The translations under genes and the position numbers were made by a program. Below the pieces are notes generated by a model that saw only the letters and a list, made by a program, of their open reading frames with translations, had not been told where the DNA came from and ran no database searches. This document shows, piece after piece, positions 10,535-21,722 of a DNA stretch of 64,000 nt (position 1 is the stretch's first letter; each line of letters opens with the position of its first letter). This DNA comes from Diabrotica undecimpunctata (taxonomy: Eukaryota > Arthropoda > Insecta > Coleoptera > Chrysomelidae), in the NCBI RefSeq assembly GCF_040954645.1, contig NC_092806.1:28545644-28609643 (forward strand), given 5' to 3'.

Positions 10535-11330
10535 AAAAAAAATTACCATTCATCATCACTGCCTCGACAACCCTTTTTGAGTATAGGTCTGTTCCAGGAA
10601 TCTTCTCTATTCTTATCTGATGCGTGCTTTTTTTCTCCATTATTTTTAAGGTTATTATATTATTTTCTATTTGTTTTTCTTCTTCTTTTTCCTACCAGCA
10701 ATTATTTGAGTATTTTATTTTTTATCTTGATTTCTTCATTTATTTCCTTATAAAACGTGCGGATTCTGATATATTTTGTAGTTAAAAGTTATGACTTCTT
10801 CGTCAATTTCCAATTTTCTTTCGTGACCTTGTTTATATGTCATAGGATTTGTTTCAAAGGTTGCTAATTCCAGGTTTCCAGATTTCTGAACCATGTGTAA
10901 GTACCGGTTTTATTAAGGTTTTTTTATTTGGAATTTTATTTTTCTTGAGACGTAATCTGATCTAATTAAGCCATGGTAACATTTATTGGCAATGAATATT
11001 CCAATCTTCACTTCCTCTGCGATGTTGTTAACAAACGTAATGTAAGGACCCTAAGTGTATAAAGATTTTGACCCCGTTAATGTTTTATTCTCCTTTAGTT
11101 AGATTTTCTTTTCCTCTCTCTTAGTTGTTCTACTTTATCTAGTTTTTTACATTCCTCCTTTGCTTGTCGAGTTTTGTGTCCCTGTTGCGTCAGTAAATAT
11201 GCATTTTTTTCTGTTATAACCTCATATTCTTCGGCAAACCAGTCATTCGTTCTTCTTTTATTACCTTCCATGCCTAGTTCTTATTCAGCTGATTTTTATT
11301 ATGTTTCTGCACTCTTCTTACTCTTCATAT
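10535..11330 (-). mobile_element. LINE fragment, family C copy 1
   Basis: The 3' end (10540-10680) matches 59745-59975 closely in the same orientation, including the stretch encoding 'NRPRPKKGCRA'-like residues. Further in, 'FIANKCYHGL' (about 10970-11000) belongs to the reverse transcriptase C-terminal part, and 'KNEWFAEEYEVITEKNAYL' near 11190-11260 is the endonuclease-RT linker (family form NDWFDEEC). The RT core is missing between them. 3' ATGATG-type repeats are typical of such tails. Confidence 0.7.
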
Positions 11331-11344
11331 GGATTCCTTCAATG

Positions 11345-11850
11345 CATAAAACGGGTGTTCCGACATGGACAACAATTACAGAGGAATATCGGAGCAGTAC
11401 TACAAATCGATTATACGGGCGCACCATAATTGTGTAGACTACAACATCAATGAAGTAGCACAACAGAATCGATTTCAAGCAGGAAGATCAAAGATAGATA
11501 AAACATTCATATTATATCAACTAATAAAAAAAACAGTGGAAAAAATCACTGACAATTCAGTCTCTGAAATAAATAAGTTAAACAGGTATCAAGAGGATTT
11601 AATGTAACTAAAGGACTTAGGCAACAGTGATGCATCTCACTACTGCTTTTCAGTACCTAAGTATATAAAACGAGCAATAAAAAACTGGAAAAGAAAATGC
11701 AGTAGTAGTCTTACAGATAGGTTAGAGCATTTAATGTACAATATATTATGCATATAGCTAAATATTAATATCGTATGATGGAGAAGACTAAAAATGGAAG
11801 CTACAAATAAAAATAACTAAATAGACGTGGATTTTATTGATTGCAGTAAT
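11345..11850 (+). mobile_element. LINE reverse transcriptase fragment
   Basis: Plus-strand frames encode 'DNNYRGISEQYYK', 'QQNRFQAGRSKIDKTFIL' (family form QNGFRPGRSTxDN), a deletion of motif A, then 'VTKGLRQGCIS' and 'KYIKRAIKNWKRKC' (motif B and following helix). Catalytic YADD is not present. It lies head-to-head with the preceding minus-strand fragment. Confidence 0.75.
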
Positions 11851-12460
11851 TTTTTTCTAACTAGTTAAATTGTTGTTCCTTCTTTTTTATTTATTTGTAT
11901 AAACTTTTAACCATCATTATTTTTTTTAACCGTACGATAGCCTCTCTGCACAAATTACATCAATAATGTAGTAAACAAATGATATTATTAAATGAATTAT
12001 TTTATTCTTTATTAATTAAGAAAATATACCATTGTTTATACTCAAGAGTATGAACTCCAAAGACTGATTTACCTCGTTAGTATGTTTTAATACTGAATAT
12101 GTAAAATCTCATAATTTAATAAATATGTTTTGTTAATTAAAATGATCTTTTATTGAATATCTTTCGTTTATGGGTTATCACTATCAGTTAAGTCAAAATA
12201 TTGGCGCTTTAACTACCAAATACGTGAAGCCAAAGGTCACTTAAGGTCGATTTACGAAAAATTTTGCTAGATATCTTATCTGAATAAAATAATTTCAACT
12301 AAACCAAGGTAACTAAAGTAATAACGGCGATAATTCTAAAATAATCGCTTCATAAGTTGCTAATTGAATATTAATCCAGTCGCCAGAGCCGAAACTGTCA
12401 CTGAACCTTTAAAAATCATACTAACATGCAGAATTTTGCTGAAAATGTCAATTTTGGGAC
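11851..12460. other. No recognised gene
   Basis: AT-rich DNA leading to the outer end of the giant inverted repeat. No recognisable frame or RNA gene. Confidence 0.5.
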
Positions 12461-12800
12461 CTTAAAGAGATGCAAAAAACTCTACCCCTGGGCCCACGAC
12501 GAGGGGACGAAAACGTTAAATATCGATTTAACAAGAAATGTAGCTTTCAACAAGAAATGTTGATCAGTTTAAACAAAAAGGTAAAAATTCTATATCTTTG
12601 GATCAATGTCCTATCGCCAAAAATGAAAATGCCTTTTAGAGGTGAAAATTTTCTTTTTCTCAATACTCATGAGATCAATAAAATTTATCACTACCGTCCA
12701 CCGGTCATTATGGACCGTCCACCGGTCAATTTTCATTACTGGAGCCTAATCTTCAATACCTATAACTTGAATTTTCGATTTTGAGTTTTGGCACAAAATA

Positions 12801-14712
12801 CTGGGTGTTTCAAAAAGGTACGTCATAAATTAAATCACGCATTCCGGGGACAAAAATAAATTGATTGAATCCAACTTACCTTTGTACAAAAGTGTACACA
12901 AATAAAGTTACAGCCCTTGTTTTGTTTTTTTTTGCATTATCTCCTAAACTACTTGACATTTTGTAATAAAAATAGACACGTTACTTTCTTGGTCTGAAAA
13001 TATTTTTCATAAAAAAGAAACAATAAAATCTAAGCGCACAGAAAAATTTTAAGGGTGGTGTGCAGCCCTAAATCCCCCAAACTTTTGAGTACGTTCAAAT
13101 CAAATGAATTTTGTCGCATCATTAATTTAACACATTATTTTTAAAATTTTTTTGCTTCTTATCACTTTTTCAAAAAACCGGAAAAAAAAAGGAAAACCGA
13201 ATGCGCTGAAAAATCATATTTTTCTGACGAAATTGATTTGCAGCTTCAATTATTCTAACACTTAATTGTTTTTCGTCCCCAAAACCCCCAAAAGCAAAAG
13301 TCCATGAGGTTAAGACCTGGACTTCTGGGTGGCCAAGGTATACTGCCTGCAAAGGTATTTCCGGACTTCATTACTGTACTGCGGTGGAGCACTATCTTGT
13401 AGAAACCACATATTTTGTCTTATTGTAATATTCCCTTCTTCCAAATACTCGTTTGCCAAGAATTGCAAATAATTATCACCATTTAAATTGTTGGGAATAA
13501 ATACTTGACCTATTAGATTATCCACAATTACTGCCCAAACATTAACTTTGAAAGTCCTTTGGTGATGAGTCGTTATTTGGCGTGAGGATTTTCGTCGGCC
13601 CAACTGTGCTCGTTATGATGGTTTGTTATTCCATTTCTACTGAAGGTAGCCTCGTCGGTAAAATAAATATTTCTAATAAAATTAACATTTCGAGTGTTTT
13701 CCATTAACAACCAATCGCAAAATCCAATCCTTTTAGGATAATCTTCAACCGATAACTCTTGAACCGTTATTAAGTGATAGGGTTTAAGCAGCTGATCGTT
13801 CAAACGCCTCCAAACCCTTACGTGAGGAACATTTAGTTGAGCAGATTTTACCCTTGTACTTGTTCTAGGAACTTATTTAATGATTTCTAAAATGTCTTCA
13901 TTAGTTGCATCTATTATTGGACGACCACTATTGTCAGCAACTTGCGGTTGGAATGTACCCGTTTCCTGTAAACGACGATCACTGGTCAGAAATAATCGTC
14001 TATCGGGTGTATTTTGATTGGGGTATTTTACTGCATAACGCCTTGCGGCTGCTGCGCTATTTCCTTGACATTCACCTACTATATTTCCGATAGTTTATTA
14101 AAATCATAATTTAATCTGATCCAACTTACCCAAAGTTAAATGCATATCTGCCATTTCCTGAAATATGTAGGCCATTGTAATATAAAATTTTTTAATAATA
14201 ATCTTATTCACACAATAAATGATAGCTTCAAATTATTGACTATTATTGATGGAACTGTTTGTAATTATTGTATCCGTAGAAACTAATTGTAATTTTATGG
14301 CCAACTAGGCAAAAACTAGTTTTTCCAAAAAGTGATGAAGCAAAAAAGCTTTAAAAATAATGTGTTAAACTAATGATGCCACAAAATTCATTTGATTTGA
14401 AGGTACTCAAAAGTTTGGGGGAATTTAGGGCTGCACACCCCCCTTAAAATTTTTCTGTGCGCTTAGATTTTGTTGTTTCTTTTGTATGAAAAATGCTTTC
14501 AGAACAAGAAAGTAACGTGTCAATTTTTATTAAAAAATGTCAAGTAGTTTAGGAGATAATGCAAAAAAAAAACAATTTTTATTTTGTAACTTCAAAGGGC
14601 TGTAACATTTTTTGTGTACACTTTTGTACTAAGGTAAGTTGGATTCAATAAATTTATTTTTTTCCCCGGAATGCGTGATTTAATTTATGACATGCCTTTC
14701 TGAAACACCCTG
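12801..14712 (-). mobile_element. Mariner/IS630-like element with long TIRs and TA duplication
   Basis: The ends are 'CTGGGTGTTTCA' at 12801 and 'TGAAACACCCTG' ending at 14712, flanked by TA at 12799-12800 and 14713-14714. The inverted repeats run about 375 bp (12801-13175 with 14330-14712). The uninterrupted arm at 17850-17890 shows the pre-insertion sequence with a single TA, confirming the ends. Inside is one decayed transposase gene. The long-TIR, CAGGGTGTTTC-type end is known from insect mariner-like families. Confidence 0.9.
13260..14160 (-). pseudogene. Mariner-like transposase, frameshifted
   Basis: Starts near 14157 ('MADMHLTLG'). The order is a helix-turn-helix N-terminus with frameshifts, 'NSGRPIIDATNEDIL' (about 13885-13925), 'VPRTSTRVKSAQLNVPHVRV', then two overlapping frames at 13573-13803 ('YFTDEATFSRNGI', first catalytic Asp; 'HSWADENPHA') and 13310-13603 ('VNVWAVIVDNLIGQVFIP', 'LNGDNYLQFL', 'MWFLQDSAPP', second Asp) and finally 'RSPGLNLMDFCFWG' near 13290 (third Asp block). 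All three acidic residues are visible, but frameshifts and a stop make it non-functional. Length about 300 codons if intact, normal for the family. Confidence 0.88.
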
Positions 14713-14970
14713 TATAAGGCATTTGAAATATGCTTAAAAACCAGAATTAAAACTTTCACATTACAAATTTGGATTGCACAGGTACGTTTTTTTAAACTAC
14801 ACTACTTAAGCTACAAATTCAATACCGTTTTCGTGGAGGTATTTTACGTGACTTAAGATCGTTTGAACTGCGAAAATTTAAATTTAGTGTTTGTTAGGTT
14901 TGTATAGATTATTTGTTTTAATTGTAAATTGAACGAAAATAAACTAACTTTCGCTTTCAAAACCTAAAAT

Positions 14971-16235
14971 ATGCCTTATGTGGAGTTAACGGATGTGCAA
15001 ATGGAAAAATTATTGGCTTGTGGAGCAAGGAATGTCTCAGAGGGACAAAGCTGCAGTGGTAAGCGTAACATAGGTCGTGTTAAAAACCTGTGGTAGGTAT
15101 CAGGAGTTGGGAACGCTCAATAATAGACAAAGATAAGGTCGCCAACAAGTAACAACGGCTTGCCACAATTGTTTTATTGTTCAAGTAGCTAGAAAAGAAT
15201 AGGTCTCTTGTAGTTTTTCTGTAAACTGATATAAAAAATTTAAAACTGAGAAAAACGCAATATTTCAAGGTTCAAATACATAAGTAAAAAATAATATTAT
15301 TGAATTCACCAAGTACCTAAATTCAAGTTCAAACCTTGTTCTATTATTTCCCGAGAAGTATTTTGGGCTTATTTAATTTTAAAACATTGCTTTTTAACCG
15401 TTAATGAAGCAGCGCTGTACAACTACATTGGAACATTGGAAGGTGACAATGCAGGAGACAAGGGTAGGCCTATGCCAGAAACGGATAAAATTAGGCACGA
15501 CCATACAACATGGAATGTTTATGTATGGAAACCAAGAGGTTATTTGACCCAGCATGATTCACATATAAAACAATACTACAATATGCAATAACAACTTTAG
15601 AAACTATGCCGTCAATTCTTATCGTAACAGGTAAGATAAATAAAATTTTTTCTTCTCTGCTTGGTTCTTCTAAGAAAGCTGAACCCTTTCTTTTAAGAAA
15701 AATATAATCAAATATTCAGCTTTTTTAGAAGAACCAAGCAGAGAAGAAACAATTTTAGGTTCCTGCTGGGAAAAGTATAAGTTCCAGTGACCCGATAAGC
15801 CTAGATCCCATGCCTAAATCTTCAAAACAAATATCTGCTAAGCCAAAACGAGATTTGTCTTTTCTGAGAGCTCCTTAAATGAGCATGATTTAGAACCTGA
15901 CAATATCAGCGAATCGTTTTCTTATCTGCTTGAATACGAGAATAATGAAATTATTAAAAATCCTGAGATTAAGAGACCAAGTCGTGCGAACTTAAACATA
16001 GGCGATTTTGTGTTGGTAACGTTTAATACCAATTAATATCCTGGACAAATCATCAAGATTACAAAAGAAGGACCATCAGTAGACTGTATCGAAAAAGAAA
16101 TTAAATTTTTGAGGTGGCTAGAAAAAAACGCATTTTTGTACAGTTGGAAAGACGTCATTATGAAAATTATTTAGCCAAAAATGGTGTCTAAAAGAAATCA
16201 GTACAAAGTTTCAGAAATTGACAATTAGGTTGAAA
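14971..16235 (+). pseudogene. Decayed multi-exon gene inside the giant inverted repeat
   Basis: Possible exon 1 at 14971-15058 ('MPYVELTDVQMEKLLACGAR') ends at GTAAGC. Exon 2 starts near 15400 and encodes 'YIGTLEGDNAGDKGR' with frame breaks, to 'LETMPSILIVT' at about 15630, followed by GTAAG. A 15758-end acceptor leads to 'VPAGKSISSSDPIS', and a final stretch near 15985-16220 reads 'LNIGDFVLVTF', 'YPGQIIKITKEGPS' and 'FLRWLEKNAFLYSW', the same C-terminal module as the pogo-like remnants at 34 and 36.6 kb. The right arm repeats exons 1-2 on the minus strand (17000-17280). I do not recognise the N-terminal part. Splice structure is inference. Confidence 0.45.
15643..15756. repeat. Short hairpin, about 41-bp stem
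   Basis: 'CTTCTCTGCTTGGTTCTTCT' at 15652-15671 pairs with 15728-15747, and the stem extends outwards and inwards to about 41 bp with two or so mismatches around a loop of about 30 bp (15684-15714). It lies just inside the left arm of the giant inverted repeat and falls in the proposed second intron. Confidence 0.8.
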
Positions 16236-16239
16236 AATA

Positions 16240-16983
16240 AGTAAATAAGTTGTAAATTTTAGTATAGATGGAGGATATTTTTTGCAAATTATTAGGTTGA
16301 AATGTGTTTTTAACTTTTGTACCTATGTGATATTGAGAATTTTTGTTTAAGTTCTTGCAAATGTATTGATTATTTGCAATAGATTTCGTTAAAATAAATT
16401 TTTTATTGTAAATTTTGTATTTTTTCAGTTAATTATCTACTTAAAATACCGCCAGTATTTTTTTTTCAGCTTCTATTCACCTGAAATTATTTTAACCCAC
16501 ATTGTTTTAGTGTAACATTAACCAAGACCTAATTAACATGTACGGACAATGTTTTCCCGATTCAAGCTTCAACGATTCAACTTTGACACACTTGAAACAC
16601 AAAAAAGAAATTGTTTTTGACAAATAATTTATTATACAGACAAACTTAAGTACAAAATCTGGGGACATCTACTATGATGCATAAATAAAAATTACGTACC
16701 ATAGAGATTACGACGTGCTTTATTACAAGCCAAATATTACCAAAAAAATAAAAAAATTGGGCCAATGTTTCTCCATTTGACGGTACCAATTCGAAACTCC
16801 GAAACGCAGAAAAGGAGTAAAAATGGAACAAAAAAGTTTTCCGAAATAAAAAATTTTTCTTGCTCCTGGTACCAATATTTTTGAACGGCAATACGTCGCA
16901 GGTCATTATTTATGTATGACCTACCCAAATTATAAATGCCGTACAAATGTTTGGCCAAAAAGTCCGCTCACTTGAGTGGTATA
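16240..16983. other. Centre of the giant inverted repeat
   Basis: Single-copy DNA between the decayed C-terminal module and the right arm. A minus-strand frame at 16737-16958 contains 'NNDLRRIAVQKYWYQEQEK', which faintly resembles the second helix-turn-helix of jerky/pogo transposases, but the match is too weak to assign. Confidence 0.35.
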
Positions 16984-18403
16984 TTTATCTTACCTGCGTA
17001 CTCACCTGTTACGATAAGAATTGACGGCATAGTTTCTAAAGTTGTTATTCCATATTGTAGTATTGTTTTATATGTGAATCATGCTGGGTCAAATAACCTC
17101 TTAAAAATCTCTGTTATCCATACATAAACATTCCATGTTCCATGTATCGTCGTGCCTTATTTTATCCGTTTCTGGGCATATGCCTACCCTTGTCTCCTGC
17201 ATTGTCACATTCCAATGTTTCAATGCAGTTGTACAGCGCTTCATTAACGACTAAAAAACAATGTTTTAAAATTAAATAAGCCCAAAATACTTCTCGGGAA
17301 ATAATAGAACAAGGTTTAAACTTGAATTTAGGTACTTGGTGAATTCAAAAATAATGTTTTTTTACTTATGATTTTGAGCCTTGAAATTTTGAGTTTTTCT
17401 CAGTTTTAAATTATTTATATCAGTTTACAGAAAAACAACAAGAGACCTATTCTTTTCTAGCTATGTGTTATGTGATTGTTTTATTGGTTTGTTTATTTTC
17501 AATAAAAATCTTTATTCTTCGCAACCATAAAAAACTTTTTCAAAGAAATAAATATTGGTTTGAAATATAATGGAGATTACATATAAGTTTGGTTGTGTGT
17601 AGTGTAAAAACTACTTGATAATTTCTATTTTGAGTTTTAACAACAAATATGAGGAATTTCAAATATACCTAAAAAACACTAAATTTAAATTTTTGCAGTT
17701 CAAACCATCTTAAGTCACGTAAAATACCTCCACGAAGACGGTACTAAATGGATTTTGTAGCTGAACTTTTGTAGTTTCGAAAAACGTACCTGTGCAATCG
17801 AAATTTGCAATGTAAAAGTTTTAATTCTGGGTTTTTAAGCATAATTCAAATGCCTTATATTTTGTGCCAAAACTCAAAATCGAAAATTCAAGTTATAGGT
17901 TTTGAAGATTAGGCTCCAGTGATGAAAATTCCATAATGACCGGTCAACGGTAATGATAAATTTTATTGATCTTATGAGTATTGTAAAAAAAAGTAAAAAT
18001 CGTGCAATGTTTATTTATTTAACAGCTGTAAATGCAAAAATTGTGAACGAAATCTGCACTCTTTACCTTTAAAATGCATTTTGATGTTTGTCGATAGAAC
18101 ATTGATCAAAAGATATCAAATTTTTACCTTCGAATTGATACAACTTTTATTTAAAACATTGATTTTGCGCACGTACCTTCAAAATCGCCTGTCTCTTCAA
18201 GCGTTGTTTCGGAAAGAACGGTTAATTCTACACAAAAAGTGTTAATTATGTTTTTGTTTAAAATTATCTCAGCTACATTTCTTGTTTAAAATATTTTTTT
18301 ATGGCGTACAGATTCTTGGTAAATCGATATTTTCCTTCCTCTCCCCCTCGTAGCCTACTGGGGCCCAGGCGTAGGAGTTGTAAACTTTTTTCAAAATTAA
18401 TTA

Positions 18404-18516
18404 ATTCAAAAATAATGTTTCTTACTTTTAATGTTTTTGAGCCTTGATATTTTGCATTTTTCTCAGTTTTAAATTATTTATATCAGTTTACAGAAAAACT
18501 ACAAGAAACCTATTCA
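18404..18516 (+). repeat. Direct repeat of 17339-17460
   Basis: The stretch beginning 'AATTCAAAAATAATGTTT' and ending near 'CAAGAAACCTATTC' repeats right-arm sequence at about 17341-17456, some 1.06 kb away, at roughly 90% identity. It starts immediately outside the end of the right arm, which suggests that the outer end was made by a partial duplication. Confidence 0.7.
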
Positions 18517-19840
18517 GTTCAAAATTATCCAAAAAATTAAAAAAAAAATGATTAGACCGAAAAAGGTTGTTGATACAATTTGTTTAAAACAAATTTTTTT
18601 AAGAAACTTTTTGCCTGGGCAACTTCTTCAACCATATTTTGTAATGAAGCCGAGCTTTTCGCCTTGACTAAATGCATATATATTATGTAATATAATTAAA
18701 TTAGGGAAGAGTTCAAATCTTTTTTTTTTCTTACAAACAGTAGTATTCGTCATTGAACGACGATACTAAGAAATCAACAATTTTAATGTATCATACGTCA
18801 TATTATACATAACAGTGCATAGTCCAGAATATTTGCGTATGTCCAAATTAAGCAAAACAAACAAATTCATATTTGTACCAATAAGTACCATATCAAATTA
18901 TTTATTAACACTTCTGGTCGTTAATTTATACTGATAAGTTTTTTTTATAATATTACACAGTACATTTACTTTAAAATTATCAGTAAGAATACGTATCAGC
19001 ATTTTTTCTAGACGTCTTATGTTATACATCGTAATTAATAACTAAAAACTTGATTCTTGTTTTCGTCAATAATTATTGACTTAGCTATCATGTAAATAAC
19101 AACTTTTGATGTATAATACCCAATCAATAAATTGATAATATAATGTATTTAGCATAAAAGGACACTTTTTCATTTTAATATAAAAACTCAAAAATTATTC
19201 TCAGAGGCCAAGATGCTTGTACATTATGGATATAAAGTTTTAATTCTGGTCGCATATCGACAATATTGATGAGAACAATGCACTTGATCAGTGTTCAAAT
19301 TGAGCAAAATAAACTTATAGCAGCTGATAATTTTTCTTTATTCACACATCATCTATTTCTTTAGTTACGTCTTGTACATTTAGAGTTTAGCTATATCTAC
19401 AAAAATCAAAAGTGTTAAATGGGAAGTGTGGACTATTCTATAGTTCCTTTATTATCAGTCCACCCACCCAAAAAGTTACTCTTGTCGATGCAATGCCACA
19501 TGGGTACTACTAGTCCAGGATATGACGGTTTTCTCCACAGAATTCTTTTTAGATCAGGATTTGCTTGAAATTTTGACAGAAAGTAGGAAATAGAAAAAAA
19601 AAACGGGTGTGTGGAAGTTACACTTCTATACACGCATTCGCCGTTACAAATTTATTTGGGAGTCAATCTGCACAATCATTACATATGTAATTCTATGGGT
19701 AAGACATAGCAGAAAGAGAAACAGAATTAATAACAACTTACTAACAATGAAGGATTGAATCAATATTTTGATGAAAATGTATATTTTTATTTTCACTGTT
19801 TCACTGTTCATAAAATTCACTGTTTATTTTGTTATTAATA
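18517..19840. other. No recognised gene
   Basis: AT-rich DNA. The open frames are short and without known motifs (for example 19433-19633 on the minus strand). Confidence 0.5.
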
Positions 19841-19989
19841 TAATAATACAATACAAATTAAAGTGCAATATTCATAAGTATTTAAAAATGACAATAATAT
19901 ACATAAAAAAATACACTACAATACAGCCATATAATAATACAATACAAATTAAAATGCAATATCCATAAGTATTTAAAAATGACAATAAT
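19841..19989 (+). repeat. Two direct copies of a 58-bp unit
   Basis: Units at 19841-19898 and 19932-19989 start 'TAATAATACAATACAAATTA' and differ at only two or three positions. They are separated by 33 bp of AT-rich spacer and lie immediately 5' of the tRNA-like gene in plus coordinates. Confidence 0.85.
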
Positions 19990-20002
19990 GTAATAATATT
20001 AA

Positions 20003-20009
20003 TAAAAAA
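20003..20009 (-). terminator. Possible Pol III terminator
   Basis: A run of six T on the minus strand, a few bases after the 3' end of the tRNA-Asp-like sequence, as expected for RNA polymerase III termination. Confidence 0.45.
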
Positions 20010-20012
20010 GTC

Positions 20013-20084
20013 CTCCCCGACTGGGAATCGAACCCCGGTCTCCCGCGTGACAGGTGGGGATACTGACTTTTATACTACCGAAGA
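20013..20084 (-). tRNA. tRNA-Asp(GTC), degenerate or pseudogene
   Basis: The minus strand gives a 72-nt cloverleaf. The acceptor 5' strand TCTTCGG pairs (with G-T wobbles) with TCGGGGA. Anticodon GTC at 20049-20051 sits in the loop CTGTCAC. The variable and T regions contain 'CCGGGGTTCGATTCC' (B box). Departures from a standard insect tRNA-Asp: one A-C mismatch in the anticodon stem (CCCAC/GCGGG), one G-A mismatch in the T stem, and loss of the conserved GG of the D loop (AAAAGTCA). These weaken the A box, so it may be a pseudogene or tRNA-derived repeat head. It is flanked 3' by a T run. Confidence 0.65.
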
Positions 20085-20905
20085 CATGACACAAAATTGA
20101 CAGTTCTGGATCATACAGTGATTTATTGAGATTATTATTTTGAAATACAAAAGACTAATATAATTATGAACATTTAATAAATAATACAAAACATATCACA
20201 TAAATAATAATATTAATAAATATTTTATTATATGTATAATATTATATGTATATATATCTTTATATAATATATATATATAATATTAAATTGTATATACAAA
20301 AGAAACATTTTTATATTCGAGAGAGGAAGAGAGAGAAAATATATCTTCTGTCTCTCTCTTACTCATTGTCTTACATATGTAATGATTTCACAGATTCGCT
20401 CCCATACAAATTTCCAACATGGAGCGCGCGTATAGAAGTATAACTTCAAAAAAATCAAAATCTACCCTATGGCAATATGTACATTTTCTCTGGGGGTTGG
20501 TTACGGGTTACCATCCCAGCTAGGAGGGAGTGGAAAAATTTTACCTAAAGAAAAACCATGGTAGTTGCTAGAATAACAAATTTTAAGAGAAAACTATTCT
20601 TTGCAGTTTTATCGAAAATTTAATATTTTTATTGTTATGAAGTTATTCGTAACTGAAAGTTATCAAATTACATATGAAAAAAAACATGTTTTTGAACAGT
20701 TTTTCGCGAATAACTCCAAAAAATTAAATTTTATCGGAAAAACTGTTTGGATATAAAATAAAGCTTATAAAACAAAGCCATTTGTTTCTCATTATTATCG
20801 TAAACTTAATATTAACAAAGCTATTGCTGGTCGAAAGTAGACTTTTATTTAGAGAATTGCAGAGAAAGTTAGAGTTGAATTTCCAACTGTGTTCTTCTTT
20901 ATTTT
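20085..20905. other. AT-rich intergenic DNA with low-complexity tracts
   Basis: Contains a TA-rich tract (20220-20285) and a GA/CT-rich stretch (20318-20360). Near 20640-20760 there are phrases such as 'TTTTTCGCGAATAACTCC' that look like dispersed repeat DNA. No gene seen. Confidence 0.45.
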
Positions 20906-20909
20906 TCTT

Positions 20910-21115
20910 TTTACTTTTACATGACTATCTGTTTTTCAATGTGCCTCCAGTGTGTTGTCGTTCCATCGTTTTCGTGGTCTTCGCACTAATCGTTTTTCTA
21001 TTGGGGAACAGTCTCTTGTCGTCTTTACTACTATATTTATTGTCATTCGGCTTATATAATCGTTCAATTCTACTCGTCTATTTCTTACCTAGTTCTTGAT
21101 GTTCAAGTGTCAAGA
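20910..21115 (-). mobile_element. LINE 3' fragment, family A copy 2
   Basis: Matches 930-1110 and 54650-54850 in the same orientation; shared landmarks are 'GTGCCTCCAGTGTGTTGTCG' (cf. 959 and 54665) and 'CGGCTTATATAATCG'. It covers only the end of the ORF and 3' UTR. Confidence 0.8.
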
Positions 21116-21194
21116 AACAGCATCTCTGCTAGGAGTTCGTTCGGTATTATGTCCTCTTAATGCTTTGCTGACATTCTTTGATGTGATTTTGGTT

Positions 21195-21312
21195 TGAAAG
21201 TTCCGAATGTAATTACTAGTATTTCTGAAACACCACTACTTGTACAGGTATATAAGGAGCTGCTTCCCGATATTCCTTTGCCACCAGAACCAGTATTAAC
21301 CAGAGGGCAGGA
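21195..21312 (+). pseudogene. hAT transposase scrap
   Basis: The plus strand encodes 'ELLPDIPLPPEPVLTR', matching the hAT/DUF659-type phrase PLPPxPVxTRWGTW found before the dimerisation part of many insect hAT transposases. Only about 35 codons survive, and the expected WGTW is replaced. Confidence 0.55.
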
Positions 21313-21479
21313 TTGACTTAAAAGTGCTATATTTTTAATTGAATACTATTTGAATTGACAGATTGTTTGATTGGCATCAAAATTGTTATTTCACGTTTTT
21401 ATCCGACTTGTACTGCTATTGATAAATGTCAAAATATTAGCTTCGGATAAATAAAACCGACGGATTGCGCTTCATAAGG

Positions 21480-21722
21480 TCCAAACACTGCTAAGAAGTG
21501 GTCTCACGATCATGTTTTTGGGCAATGGTCAGTAAACGCTGCGACCATCGGCAGCATAATTTATTATATTCAAAACTTCGTTCAAAATTTCGTTCCGCCA
21601 ATTTGCGCACCTTTACTTTATGATCAGCGAAAACCATACCATCGACTTTCTTTAAAATTTCTGGTGTAGCTGCAATACAGTATCGTTCAGTACGTGGTTT
21701 ATCCAATGTAGATATACAACCA
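21480..21722 (-). pseudogene. Mariner transposase N-terminal scrap
   Basis: One 71-codon frame: 'ADHKVKVRKLAERN' and 'CCRWSQRLLTIAQKHDR' match the second helix-turn-helix and linker of mariner transposases (family form DRRxKVxELA...ARWVPRLLTxxQKxxR). The catalytic domain is absent; length is about one fifth of a full transposase. Confidence 0.7.

Larger units (their letters stand above)
12465..18400. repeat. Giant inverted repeat (arms about 1.4 kb, interrupted by mariner)
   Basis: The left arm is 12465-12800 plus 14713-15640 (split by the mariner-like insertion); the right arm is about 16984-18400 in reverse complement. Matching anchors include 'CTCCAGT' beside 'GACCGGT' near 12680-12740 and 17915-17945, 'CTTAAGTCACGTAAAATACC' at 17710 and its complement near 14850, and 'AATTGACGGCATAGTTTC' at 17021 with its complement near 15600. 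Arms are diverged, by eye roughly 85-90% identical. The 1.34-kb centre (15641-16983) is single copy. It could be a foldback element or two head-to-head copies of one element. Confidence 0.8.

Noticed and set aside
16737..16958. Second helix-turn-helix of a jerky-like transposase on the minus strand
   Set aside because: Only about ten residues resemble it and the surrounding sequence does not continue the domain.
19841..19989. CRISPR-like direct repeats
   Set aside because: Only two 58-bp units in an insect-type, AT-rich context with no spacer structure or cas genes.
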